7,657 nt of DNA from Ignavibacteria bacterium (GTDB lineage Bacteria; Bacteroidota; Ignavibacteria; Tepidaquicellales; OLB5), in NCBI GenBank assembly GCA_027492415.1, contig JAPUEV010000281.1, positions 1 to 7,657 on the forward strand, read 5' to 3'. Of this stretch, positions 1-5,584 are shown piece by piece. The first letter of the stretch is position 1. Each line of letters opens with the position of its first letter. The notes under the pieces were generated by a model that was not told where the DNA came from, ran no database searches, and was given only the letters and a program-made list of their open reading frames with translations. Both the position numbers and the translations under genes were made by a program.

Positions 1-40
1 TACATTTTTAACTATATTTACATAAAATAAATACAATTTA

Positions 41-532
41 TTGAAAAATCTTTTTATTGCGTTTACAGGTTTAATTTTATTCTGCTCGGTATGTTTATCA
101 CAGACTGACCACTGCAGCATTATTTATAAGAACGGGCAGGGGCTGCCGCATACAAGGCTTGTTGGAATACATGAGAACCTGCTTCTTGTATCTGATACCG
201 GCGCTTATAAGATTGTTAACACAGATAAGATCGCAAGGATAAGGTTCGATAACGGGAAGTACTGGAAAACAGGCGCTGCATTCGGTGCAGGACTCGGTTT
301 TGTCGGCGGTTTCCTCGTCTACCAGTTCTGGGGAAAGAAGAAAATAAAATTCCTTCCTAAGGATGCTACCCTGGGTGTTGTCGGACTCTTTACTATACCA
401 TGTGCTATAATAGGCGGATTGATCGGTATGAACTTCAGGAATGTTGATGAATATGAGCTGGCTAAATTAACATCATTTGTTAAAGCTAAGGAAATAAAGT
501 ATATCATGAAAGATCATGCTCAGTTTAAGTGA
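41..532 (+). CDS. Small exported/membrane protein, glycine-rich hydrophobic segments, unknown function
   Basis: The gene encodes 163 residues of no recognised family. The N-terminus has Lys2, then a hydrophobic stretch (about residues 4-19) ending in L-S-Q, which reads as a type I signal peptide; the cysteines at 15 and 18 do not form a proper lipobox. A short beta-rich stretch (about 26-70) follows, including a V-x-x-D-K-I-x-R-I-R-F pattern. Two hydrophobic segments rich in Gly/Ala come next (about 77-97 and 111-130), joined by a basic loop (G-K-K-K-I-K); they look like glycine-zipper membrane helices. The C-terminal 30 residues are charged. The start is TTG, because an in-frame stop lies at 23-25 with no ATG or GTG between; no Shine-Dalgarno sequence is visible. 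A terminator follows, so it is probably the last gene of its transcript. The protein probably sits in the envelope; any further role is unknown. Confidence 0.7.
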   Translation: MKNLFIAFTGLILFCSVCLSQTDHCSIIYKNGQGLPHTRLVGIHENLLLVSDTGAYKIVNTDKIARIRFDNGKYWKTGAAFGAGLGFVGGFLVYQFWGKKKIKFLPKDATLGVVGLFTIPCAIIGGLIGMNFRNVDEYELAKLTSFVKAKEIKYIMKDHAQFK

Positions 533-560
533 GTATAAAATTAGTGTTTTGAGTGTATAG

Positions 561-589
561 TCCCGCCTGGGCGGGATTTCGCCTTCGGC
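561..589. repeat. GC-rich palindrome (7-bp arms), possible dispersed hairpin element
   Basis: The arms TCCCGCC (561-567) and GGCGGGA (570-576) are perfectly complementary around a 2-base centre, so in RNA about 6 bp would form with a 4-base loop. A second small GCC-TTC-GGC palindrome lies at 581-589. The block is much richer in G+C than the AT-rich spacer around it and has no T-run, so it is not a standard terminator by itself. It may be a REP-like intergenic repeat; that is inference and needs the rest of the genome. Confidence 0.45.
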
Positions 590-623
590 TCAAAGTGTAA
601 ATTTATTGTTCGTGATTTTAATC

Positions 624-644
624 AGCCGGTTTTCGGCTTTTTTT
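624..644 (+). terminator. Intrinsic terminator after the 41-532 gene
   Basis: The stem AGCCG (624-628) / CGGCT (634-638) has a 5-base loop (GTTTT) and runs directly into a T-tract (638-644, then more T after one A). This is a classic short rho-independent terminator. It sits 91 bases past the stop codon of the upstream gene and just before the trmO gene, so it separates the two transcripts. Confidence 0.7.
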
Positions 645-651
645 ATTTTTG
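644..651 (+). promoter_or_regulatory. Bacteroidota-type -7 element (TATTTTTG) for the trmO gene
   Basis: TATTTTTG matches the Bacteroidota -7 consensus TAnnTTTG in full. It is the same octamer as in the rplM promoter, and in both cases the final G lies 22 bases before the A of the start codon (651 to 673, and 1890 to 1912). No good TTG/TTTG -33 element is present at the expected distance, because that space is taken up by the upstream terminator. The match could be chance in T-rich DNA. Confidence 0.4.
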
Positions 652-672
652 TAATTAATATTGAGGGGTTTT

Positions 673-1134
673 ATGAAAATTGAATTAACGCCTATCGGTT
701 ACGTTAAAAACTCCAGAAAAGAAGTTACTGATGATTTCTGGGGAAAGGTTATTTCTGAAATTGAGCTGACAGATGAGTTCACTCCAGAAGCATTAAAGGG
801 AATTACAGAATACTCGCATGCTGAGGTAATATTTTATTTTGATAAAGCTGATAAAGAAAAAGTATTGAAAGGCTCAAGGCATCCGCGTGGTAACAAGGAG
901 TGGCCGCTGACAGGTGTTTTTGCACACAGGGTTAAAGATAGGCCCAATCATTTAGGCCATACAATAGTAAATATAGTCAGCTCTAATGGAAATGTTTTAA
1001 CTGTAAAAGGATTGGATGCTGTGGACGGAACTCCCGTACTGGATATTAAGCCTGTATTAAAAGAATTCCTTCCGCGTGAAGAGGTCACACAGCCTGCATG
1101 GGCAAGTGAATTAATGAAGGATTACTGGAAGTAA
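673..1134 (+). CDS. trmO: TsaA/TrmO-family SAM-binding protein, probable tRNA modification enzyme
   Basis: The protein has 153 residues from ATG 673, which is preceded by GAGGGG (663-668) as ribosome binding site; a TTG four codons upstream would place that site inside the gene. The family hallmarks are visible: an N-terminal L-T-P-I-G strand, G-V-F-A-H-R (81-86), D-R-P-N-H-L-G (89-95) and G-L-D-A-V-D-G-T-P-V-L-D-I-K-P (113-127). Known E. coli TrmO uses SAM to N6-methylate t6A37 in tRNA-Thr(GGU). This protein is shorter, comprising only the beta-barrel domain without the C-terminal extension of E. coli TrmO. It also has R-P-N-H-L-G where canonical members have R-P-N-P-I-G. The family assignment is firm; the tRNA substrate is inferred, and a different methyl acceptor is possible. 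The gene ends 22 bases from the convergent gene on the other strand. Confidence 0.85.
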   Translation: MKIELTPIGYVKNSRKEVTDDFWGKVISEIELTDEFTPEALKGITEYSHAEVIFYFDKADKEKVLKGSRHPRGNKEWPLTGVFAHRVKDRPNHLGHTIVNIVSSNGNVLTVKGLDAVDGTPVLDIKPVLKEFLPREEVTQPAWASELMKDYWK

Positions 1135-1167
1135 GATAAATCCTGAATTTTTTTAATTATTTATCTT
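1133..1167. terminator. Weak bidirectional hairpin between convergent genes
   Basis: A 9-bp inverted repeat (1133-1141 / 1159-1167, AAGATAAAT against ATTTATCTT) overlaps the stop codons of both convergent genes; the loop contains a run of seven T. The stem is AT-rich, so its strength is doubtful. Position between two converging 3' ends is the main reason for calling it. Confidence 0.3.
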
Positions 1168-1762
1168 TGTATTCAATATTAAATATATCATAATACAGTT
1201 TTTTGTAATCATCCAATCTATCTAAAATATTTAAGCTTTCGTTATAAATTTCCATTGAAAATTTATCATACTCTATAATAACTCCCATTTCATCCCTGGC
1301 GCTTCTTTCTTCAAATTTCAATAAACTGTTTCCCTCAAACCAGAATGAACGGTTTGAATTCCCATAAGCACCTCTGGAGTTTATATTGTACAGATCTTTT
1401 TCACCATTTATATAATACTTAGCTACAACCGTTTGGCTGTTAGCAATATTATATTCAACCATAACCATCAGCGGGGGATTGTATTGCGGGATAAAATAAG
1501 CCGTTCCGTCCTTATCTTCGTAAACTGAATCATCTTTCTGGAAATAATAGAAGGTGATTTTTGTATTCTGCATCCCGATTGCGCGTACATTCCTCTGAAC
1601 TGTAACAGTATTGCTGTAAACTTCACCCGGCGCACCGGTTGAATTCAGTATCAGGTTATCCACACTGTCAGCGTATGAGTTGAGTCCGTTTATACTTTTA
1701 TCATTAATTTGTGAAAATATTAAACCTGAACACAGAAAAAGTAATATTATTGCAATTTTCAT
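1157..1762 (-). CDS. Secreted protein of unknown function
   Basis: The gene encodes 201 residues of no recognised family. Residues 1-18 form a signal peptide: Lys2, a hydrophobic core I-A-I-I-L-L-F-L, and an F-S-Q end typical of Bacteroidota-type type I sites; Cys11 is not in a lipobox. The mature part lacks other membrane segments and is rich in Tyr, Phe, Asn and Asp. Its alternating pattern suggests beta strands (about 52-130), followed by a more helical, acidic C-terminus (about 150-200) rich in Tyr and Lys. It is probably periplasmic or surface-exposed. No Shine-Dalgarno sequence lies before ATG 1762, and no clear promoter is visible on this strand. It stands alone between convergent and divergent neighbours, so context gives no hint of its role. 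The long open frame and clean signal peptide make it a convincing gene. Confidence 0.75.
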   Translation of the reverse strand: MKIAIILLFLCSGLIFSQINDKSINGLNSYADSVDNLILNSTGAPGEVYSNTVTVQRNVRAIGMQNTKITFYYFQKDDSVYEDKDGTAYFIPQYNPPLMVMVEYNIANSQTVVAKYYINGEKDLYNINSRGAYGNSNRSFWFEGNSLLKFEERSARDEMGVIIEYDKFSMEIYNESLNILDRLDDYKKLYYDIFNIEYKDK

Positions 1763-1859
1763 ATTTTGATCGGTTTAGTTACTGTAAAAATAATTATTTA
1801 AAACTATATATATTCTATCATTATTTTAGAGATTTGTTCCATATACATCACTCCTTACA

Positions 1860-1890
1860 TTGACATTAATTAGAAAAAGTGCTATTTTTG
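1860..1890 (+). promoter_or_regulatory. Promoter of the rplM operon, Bacteroidota primary-sigma type
   Basis: TTGACA (1860-1865) is followed after 17 bases by TATTTTTG (1883-1890). This matches the Bacteroidota arrangement of a TTG-containing -33 element and TAnnTTTG at -7. Transcription would begin at about 1895-1898, leaving a leader of roughly 15 bases before the rplM ATG. That is too short for an L13-binding leader, so autoregulation upstream of rplM is unlikely. Confidence 0.75.
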
Positions 1891-1900
1891 TATTCTTTTT

Positions 1901-1904
1901 AGGA
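1901..1904 (+). promoter_or_regulatory. Ribosome binding site of rplM
   Basis: AGGA lies 7 bases before ATG 1912 and supports that start codon over any downstream in-frame ATG. Confidence 0.6.
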
Positions 1905-1911
1905 AAATACA

Positions 1912-2367
1912 ATGAAAAAAGCGATAGAAAAATCATTAAAAGCCACGCATTTCACACATAATGACGAGGTTAACAAGAAATGGTATGTTGTTGATGCCAA
2001 CGGCAAAACTCTTGGCAGGTTTGCTTCAGAGGTTGCAAAGATTATTTGGGGAAAGAACAGTCCTAAATTCACACCGAATGTTGATACAGGCGATTTTGTG
2101 ATTGTAATTAACGCAGAAAAGGTCCGTTTAACAGGTAAAAGGGAATCACTTAAAGAATACAAACACCATTCTTTATATCCGGGCGGTCAGAAAATTAAGA
2201 CTTTCAAAGAGCTTATTGCAAGCCATCCTGATAAAGTTATAACAAAAGCTGTAAAAGGCATGCTCCCCAAAACAAAGCTGGGCAGCAAGCTTATTACCAA
2301 GCTTAAAGTTTATGCCGGTGAAACACACCCGCATTCAGCACAAAATCCGATTGTAAAAAATATCTAA
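1912..2367 (+). CDS. rplM: 50S ribosomal protein L13
   Basis: L13 is an early-assembling protein of the large subunit that binds 23S rRNA. The 151 residues align along the whole family: K-W-Y-V-V-D-A at 23-29, T-L-G-R-F-A soon after, the segment F-T-P-N-V-D-T-G-D, the L-T-G-K motif, Y-P-G-G with K-T-F-K-E-L, K-G-M-L-P-K-T-K-L-G, and the end K-V-Y-A-G-E-x-H-P-H. The N-terminus is about ten residues longer than in E. coli and is basic, which is common. It is the first gene of the operon, behind a Bacteroidota-type promoter, and rpsI begins 10 bases after its stop, so the two are cotranscribed as in most bacteria. Confidence 0.97.
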   Translation: MKKAIEKSLKATHFTHNDEVNKKWYVVDANGKTLGRFASEVAKIIWGKNSPKFTPNVDTGDFVIVINAEKVRLTGKRESLKEYKHHSLYPGGQKIKTFKELIASHPDKVITKAVKGMLPKTKLGSKLITKLKVYAGETHPHSAQNPIVKNI

Positions 2368-2377
2368 AACTATATAA

Positions 2378-2770
2378 ATGGCAGTTACATATCATTTAGC
2401 TACAGGAAGAAGAAAATGCTCAACAGCACGTGTATTCTTAACAGAAGGCACCGGCGTTGTTTCCATCAATACTAAAACAGGTAAAGATTTCTTTGGTAAG
2501 GAATCACTGTTAAATGAAGCCCTTGAGCCACTGGTAACAACAGAGCTGCTTGGCAAGTTTGATGTTAAAGTTAATGTTAACGGCGGCGGAGTTACCGGCC
2601 AGATAGGCGCTATCAGGTTAGGGATTGCAAGAGCAATTCTTAAATATGATGCAAGCGTAAGGCCTGCTCTCAAAAAAGACGGTTTATTGACCAGGGATTC
2701 ACGTATGGTTGAAAGAAAAAAACCGGGTCAGCCGAAAGCAAGAAAACGCTTCCAGTTCTCAAAACGTTAA
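2378..2770 (+). CDS. rpsI: 30S ribosomal protein S9
   Basis: S9 is a small-subunit head protein whose C-terminal tail reaches the P-site tRNA. The 130 residues have the usual length and contain T-G-R-R-K (9-13), N-G-G-G-V-T-G-Q-I-G-A-I-R (68-80), L-T-R-D-S-R and V-E-R-K-K-P-G. The invariant C-terminal S-K-R is intact. The start lies 10 bases after rplM with no Shine-Dalgarno sequence, so translation probably relies on coupling to L13 or on the AT-rich upstream sequence. The run of lysine- and arginine-rich sequence at the end is the rRNA/tRNA-contacting tail. Confidence 0.97.
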   Translation: MAVTYHLATGRRKCSTARVFLTEGTGVVSINTKTGKDFFGKESLLNEALEPLVTTELLGKFDVKVNVNGGGVTGQIGAIRLGIARAILKYDASVRPALKKDGLLTRDSRMVERKKPGQPKARKRFQFSKR

Positions 2771-2814
2771 TACCGGGCCTGTTCCGATACGTTTTAAGGT
2801 TACATGTAAATTTT

Positions 2815-2855
2815 CCCGCAGCTTTTTCTTTTAAAGAATTTCCTGCGGGTTCTTA
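2815..2855 (+). terminator. Stem-loop after rpsI, partial terminator or attenuator
   Basis: CCCGCAG (2815-2821) and CTGCGGG (2843-2849) form a perfect 7-bp stem. The 21-base loop can pair further (TTCTT against AAGAA). It is followed by only a weak T-tract (TTCTTAAATT). The location 45 bases past the rpsI stop fits a terminator or an attenuator that lets part of the transcription continue into rpsB-tsf. Confidence 0.5.
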
Positions 2856-2884
2856 AATTATAAACCAACAATCATGTTTTCTGA

Positions 2885-2932
2885 TCCTGCCCGACCTGTG
2901 TCCAGGCAAAATGCCGGGATGTTTAGGCAGGA
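2885..2932 (+). promoter_or_regulatory. Structured rpsB leader element, candidate S2 autoregulatory site
   Basis: Outer arms TCCTGCC (2885-2891) and GGCAGGA (2926-2932) are perfect 7-bp complements and enclose smaller hairpins. One is CCTG (2895-2898) / CAGG (2903-2906) with loop TGTC. A mutually exclusive alternative is GGCA (2905-2908) / TGCC (2912-2915), extendable by CC/GG with one bulged A. A further hairpin GAAG / CTTC (2946-2957) has the same TGTC loop. In gammaproteobacteria the rpsB-tsf operon is known to be repressed by S2 through its leader; a similar role here is inference from position and structure only. Confidence 0.4.
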
Positions 2933-2977
2933 GATGAAGAAAACAGAAGTGTCCTTCCACAAAAGGGCAAATAACAA

Positions 2978-2983
2978 AAGGAG
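2978..2983 (+). promoter_or_regulatory. Strong Shine-Dalgarno site of rpsB
   Basis: AAGGAG lies 6 bases before ATG 2990. It is a near-perfect anti-SD match, in contrast with rpsI, pyrH and frr, which have none. Confidence 0.8.
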
Positions 2984-2989
2984 AAATCT

Positions 2990-3766
2990 ATGAGAAATGT
3001 TTCAATAGAAGACCTGCTATTATCAGGCGCTCACTTCGGGCATTTAACACGCCGCTGGAACCCCAAAATGAAGAGATACATCTTCATGGAACGCAACGGG
3101 ATCCATATAATTGACCTCAAAAAAACACACGAACTGCTTCAGGATGCGCAGAACTCCATTTCCAAAATTATTGGAGAAGGCAAAACCATCATGTTCGTTG
3201 GCACCAAGAAACAGGCTAAAGAAGTTGTAAAACAGGAAGCAGCACGCTGCGGCATGCCATACGTAACTGAAAGATGGCTTGGCGGTATGTTAACAAATTT
3301 TGTTACTATCCGTAAGAGCATAAAAAGGTTCAACAATATCGTTAAGATGGAAAACGACGGTACTATAAATAACTACCAGAAAAAAGAAAGGCTTATGCTT
3401 TCAAGAGAGAAAGAAAAGCTTGAAAAAGTTCTTGGCGGTATTGTAGGAATGAATAAGCTTCCCGGCGCTATATTCTTAATTGATGTTAAAAAAGAGCATA
3501 TTGCCGTTGATGAAGCGCGTAAGCTTGGTATACCTATTTACGCAATTGTTGATACCAACTGCGACCCTGATCTTATCGATTACCCGATACCGGCAAATGA
3601 TGATGCGGTTAAATCAATAGAGCTTATCACAAGCTCAATTGCTGATACTATCCAGGATACAAAGCAGACCATTGATATGAAGAGGATGCAGCGCGAAGAA
3701 GAAGCTGAAGCGAACAAGAAAACTATCGCAGCAGCAGATGAATCAGAAGGTATCGGAGTATCCTAA
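2990..3766 (+). CDS. rpsB: 30S ribosomal protein S2
   Basis: S2 is a late-assembling small-subunit protein that joins the body and head near S1/bS21 at the mRNA exit. The 258 residues show the family hallmarks: L-L-x-S-G-A-H-F-G-H near the start, R-R-W-N-P-K-M, I-H-I-I-D-L-K-K-T, M-F-V-G-T-K-K-Q-A, the signature Y-V-T-E-R-W-L-G-G-M-L-T-N-F, and L-G-I-P-I-Y-A-I-V-D-T-N-C-D-P. A coiled-coil-like charged insertion (about 118-145) matches the known helical protrusion. The tail from about 228 is charged and probably disordered. A 219-base structured leader precedes it, and tsf follows 74 bases downstream, the universal rpsB-tsf pairing. Confidence 0.97.
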   Translation: MRNVSIEDLLLSGAHFGHLTRRWNPKMKRYIFMERNGIHIIDLKKTHELLQDAQNSISKIIGEGKTIMFVGTKKQAKEVVKQEAARCGMPYVTERWLGGMLTNFVTIRKSIKRFNNIVKMENDGTINNYQKKERLMLSREKEKLEKVLGGIVGMNKLPGAIFLIDVKKEHIAVDEARKLGIPIYAIVDTNCDPDLIDYPIPANDDAVKSIELITSSIADTIQDTKQTIDMKRMQREEEAEANKKTIAAADESEGIGVS

Positions 3767-3788
3767 GCATTCGTTAGGGATGCTTTAG
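3763..3788 (+). other. Hairpin at the rpsB stop codon, rpsB-tsf intergenic
   Basis: AAGCAT (3765-3770) pairs with ATGCTT (3780-3785) over a 9-base loop. With one bulged T the stem extends to CTA/TAG, making it 8 to 9 bp and including the rpsB stop codon. No T-tract follows. It could stabilise the upstream RNA or mildly uncouple rpsB from tsf. Confidence 0.3.
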
Positions 3789-3827
3789 CAACATACTTAT
3801 TTTAAAAACAGTTAAGAATTAATATTT

Positions 3828-3834
3828 AAAGGAG
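3828..3834 (+). promoter_or_regulatory. Strong Shine-Dalgarno site of tsf, fixing a GTG start
   Basis: AAAGGAG lies 6 bases before GTG 3841. Together with the conserved N-terminal sequence that follows, it identifies GTG as the start. Confidence 0.8.
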
Positions 3835-3840
3835 CATATA

Positions 3841-4707
3841 GTGGATATTTCCTTAGACTTAGTTAAAAAGTTAAGAGAAAAAACAGGAGCAGGCATAGTA
3901 GACTGCAAAAAAGCATTGGCAGAATCAGATGGTGATTTTGAAAAAGCCATTGATTACTTAAGAAAAAAAGGCGCAGCAACTTCACAGAAAAGAAGCGACA
4001 GGATCGCAAAAGAAGGCCTCATCTTTGCCAGGGTTAACGAGGCAAGGAACGAAGCCGCAATAGTTGAAGTTAACTGTGAAACTGATTTCGTTGCAAAAAG
4101 CGATACATTTAACAATCTTGCAAAAGCTGCAGTTGAAGCTGTATTTGCAGGGAAAACTGCTGACGTAAACGCGCTTCTTGGCTCTAAATCAGCAAGCGGC
4201 AGTACCGTACAGCAGGTTGTTGATGAAACAACAGCAAGCGTTGGCGAAAAAGTTGAGCTTAAAAGAGCTTCATATTTCAGCTCAGCTGACGGTTTCTTCT
4301 GTGACTACAATCACTTAGGCAATAAAGTAGCTTCTCTCATTGAAATAACCGGTAAGGTTACCGATGAAGGTGTTACCCTTGGCAACGATCTTGCAATGCA
4401 GATTGTTGCGATGAAGCCTTTAACCATTGATAGAAGCGCTGTAAGCGATGAAATGATAGCTAAAGAAAAAGAGATCTACAAAATCCAGGCTATCAATGAA
4501 GGAAAGCCCGAGAATATTGCAGACAGGATAGCAACCAATAAAGTAGAGAAATTCTACGAAGAGAACTGCCTTGTTGAGCAGGAATTTGTAAAAGAGCCCG
4601 GCAAAACAGTTAATGATGTTATAAAAGCTGTTTCAGGACTCTCAGGCAGCGAATACAAAGTTAAAACTATGGTTCGTTTCCAGCTTGGCGAAACAATCGG
4701 TTTATAA
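3841..4707 (+). CDS. tsf: Translation elongation factor Ts
   Basis: EF-Ts is the cytoplasmic guanine nucleotide exchange factor that releases GDP from EF-Tu. The 288 residues begin with the UBA-like domain (about 3-45, with L-R-E-K-T-G-A-G-I-V-D-C-K-K-A-L). The E-T-D-F-V-A motif that inserts into the EF-Tu G domain follows (T81-D82-F83-V84). Two core subdomains continue from there, with P-G-K-T-V at the C-terminal part. Length is normal. It starts at GTG with a strong Shine-Dalgarno site. A strong intrinsic terminator begins 12 bases after its stop, making it the likely end of the main transcript from the ribosomal promoter. Confidence 0.97.
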   Translation: MDISLDLVKKLREKTGAGIVDCKKALAESDGDFEKAIDYLRKKGAATSQKRSDRIAKEGLIFARVNEARNEAAIVEVNCETDFVAKSDTFNNLAKAAVEAVFAGKTADVNALLGSKSASGSTVQQVVDETTASVGEKVELKRASYFSSADGFFCDYNHLGNKVASLIEITGKVTDEGVTLGNDLAMQIVAMKPLTIDRSAVSDEMIAKEKEIYKIQAINEGKPENIADRIATNKVEKFYEENCLVEQEFVKEPGKTVNDVIKAVSGLSGSEYKVKTMVRFQLGETIGL

Positions 4708-4718
4708 ATAATATTTCC

Positions 4719-4752
4719 AAACAGGCTTAATGTATATTAAGCCTGTTTTTTT
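4719..4752 (+). terminator. Very strong intrinsic terminator between tsf and pyrH
   Basis: A perfect 12-bp stem (4719-4730 / 4737-4748, arms AAACAGGCTTAA and TTAAGCCTGTTT) has a 6-base loop TGTATA and runs into seven T (4746-4752). It begins 12 bases after the tsf stop. The only upstream in-frame ATG for pyrH (4730) is at the stem/loop border, which argues against that ATG as a start. Confidence 0.9.
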
Positions 4753-4765
4753 ATACCCTAGAAAA

Positions 4766-5491
4766 TTGGCTGATAAAGTTAAACTTAAATACAAAAGGGT
4801 GCTTTTAAAGCTGAGCGGCGAGTCACTCAGCGGAGATGCCCACACAGGGATAGATGTTAATATTCTAAACTACCTTACCGCAGAAATTAAAAAAGTTTAC
4901 GATCTTGGTGTTGATGTTGGTATCGTCATAGGCGGCGGCAATATATACCGCGGGCTTTCTGCGCAGGCGCAGGGTATTGATGCGGTTACCGGTGATTATA
5001 TGGGTATGCTTGCAACAATAATAAACTCACTTGCTCTGCAGAACTCACTTGAAAAAGCAGGCATGCCTACAAGGCTTCTCTCAGCAATTGATATGAATAA
5101 GATCGCCGAGCCTTTTTTAAGAAGAAGAGCTATGCGTCATTTTGAAAAACGCAGGATAGTTATTTTCGGGGCAGGTACAGGGAATCCCTATTTCACCACC
5201 GATACTGCCGGGGCTTTAAGGGCACTGGAAGTATGCGCTGAGGTTATCTTAAAAGGTACCAGGGTTGATGGCGTTTATGATGATGACCCGGAAAAGAACA
5301 AAGATGCTGTACTTTACCAGAATATTACATTCGGAGACGCGCTATCCAAAAACCTGAAAGTTATGGATATGACGGCATTTGCTCTTTGCAGGGAAAATAA
5401 TATCCCCATAATTGTTTTCAATATGAATAAAGAAGGCAATTTTAAAGATATTGTAATGGGCAAAAAAGTAGGCACATTTGTACATAATTAA
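4766..5491 (+). CDS. pyrH: UMP kinase (uridylate kinase)
   Basis: This amino-acid-kinase-fold enzyme phosphorylates UMP to UDP with ATP in the cytoplasm as a hexamer. Starting at TTG 4766 gives 241 residues, with K-L-S-G-E at 15-19, G-G-G-N-I-Y-R-G at 56-63 and Asp77 in G-D-Y-M-G. Lys15, Arg62 and Asp77 then carry the same numbers as in E. coli UMP kinase. Further motifs are M-P-T-R-L-L-S-A, F-G-A-G-T-G-N-P-Y-F-T-T-D, V-D-G-V-Y-D-D-D-P and M-D-M-T-A-F-A-L-C. An ATG 12 codons upstream is possible but would add a non-conserved M-Y-I-K-P-V-F-L extension encoded by the terminator. No clear Shine-Dalgarno site precedes the TTG. No promoter is obvious between the terminator and the start, so expression probably needs read-through or a promoter inside tsf. 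Confidence 0.95.
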   Translation: MADKVKLKYKRVLLKLSGESLSGDAHTGIDVNILNYLTAEIKKVYDLGVDVGIVIGGGNIYRGLSAQAQGIDAVTGDYMGMLATIINSLALQNSLEKAGMPTRLLSAIDMNKIAEPFLRRRAMRHFEKRRIVIFGAGTGNPYFTTDTAGALRALEVCAEVILKGTRVDGVYDDDPEKNKDAVLYQNITFGDALSKNLKVMDMTAFALCRENNIPIIVFNMNKEGNFKDIVMGKKVGTFVHN

Positions 5492-5509
5492 TATTTATTA
5501 TTTAAAATA

Positions 5510-5540
5510 TTGAAATTTCTTTAAAGGTTTATTAATTTTA
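5510..5540 (+). promoter_or_regulatory. Possible promoter of frr
   Basis: TTGAAA (5510-5515), a 17-base spacer and TAATTTTA (5533-5540, 7 of 8 positions against TAnnTTTG if the last G is relaxed) repeat the geometry of the rplM promoter. The region is highly AT-rich, so a chance match is quite possible. Confidence 0.3.
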
Positions 5541-5584
5541 AAGAGTTTCAGAGTTTATACTTTTAATCTAAATTATTCAGTTAT

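Noticed and set aside
661..672. TTG 661 as the start of the trmO gene
   Set aside because: The Shine-Dalgarno-like GAGGGG (663-668) would then lie inside the gene, while ATG 673 is correctly spaced from it and leads directly into the conserved N-terminal strand.
1897..1911. L13 autoregulatory leader before rplM
   Set aside because: The predicted transcript start leaves only about 15 bases before the ATG, too short for a structured leader.
1899..2162. Open frame on the minus strand opposite rplM
   Set aside because: Fully antisense to the conserved L13 gene and its promoter, with no ribosome binding site; a shadow of codon bias.
2392..2673. Open frame on the minus strand opposite rpsI
   Set aside because: Antisense to a universally conserved ribosomal gene, with no supporting signals.
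4730..4765. ATG 4730 as the start of pyrH
   Set aside because: It lies in a strong terminator hairpin, has no ribosome binding site, and adds 12 residues not seen in the family; TTG 4766 fits better.
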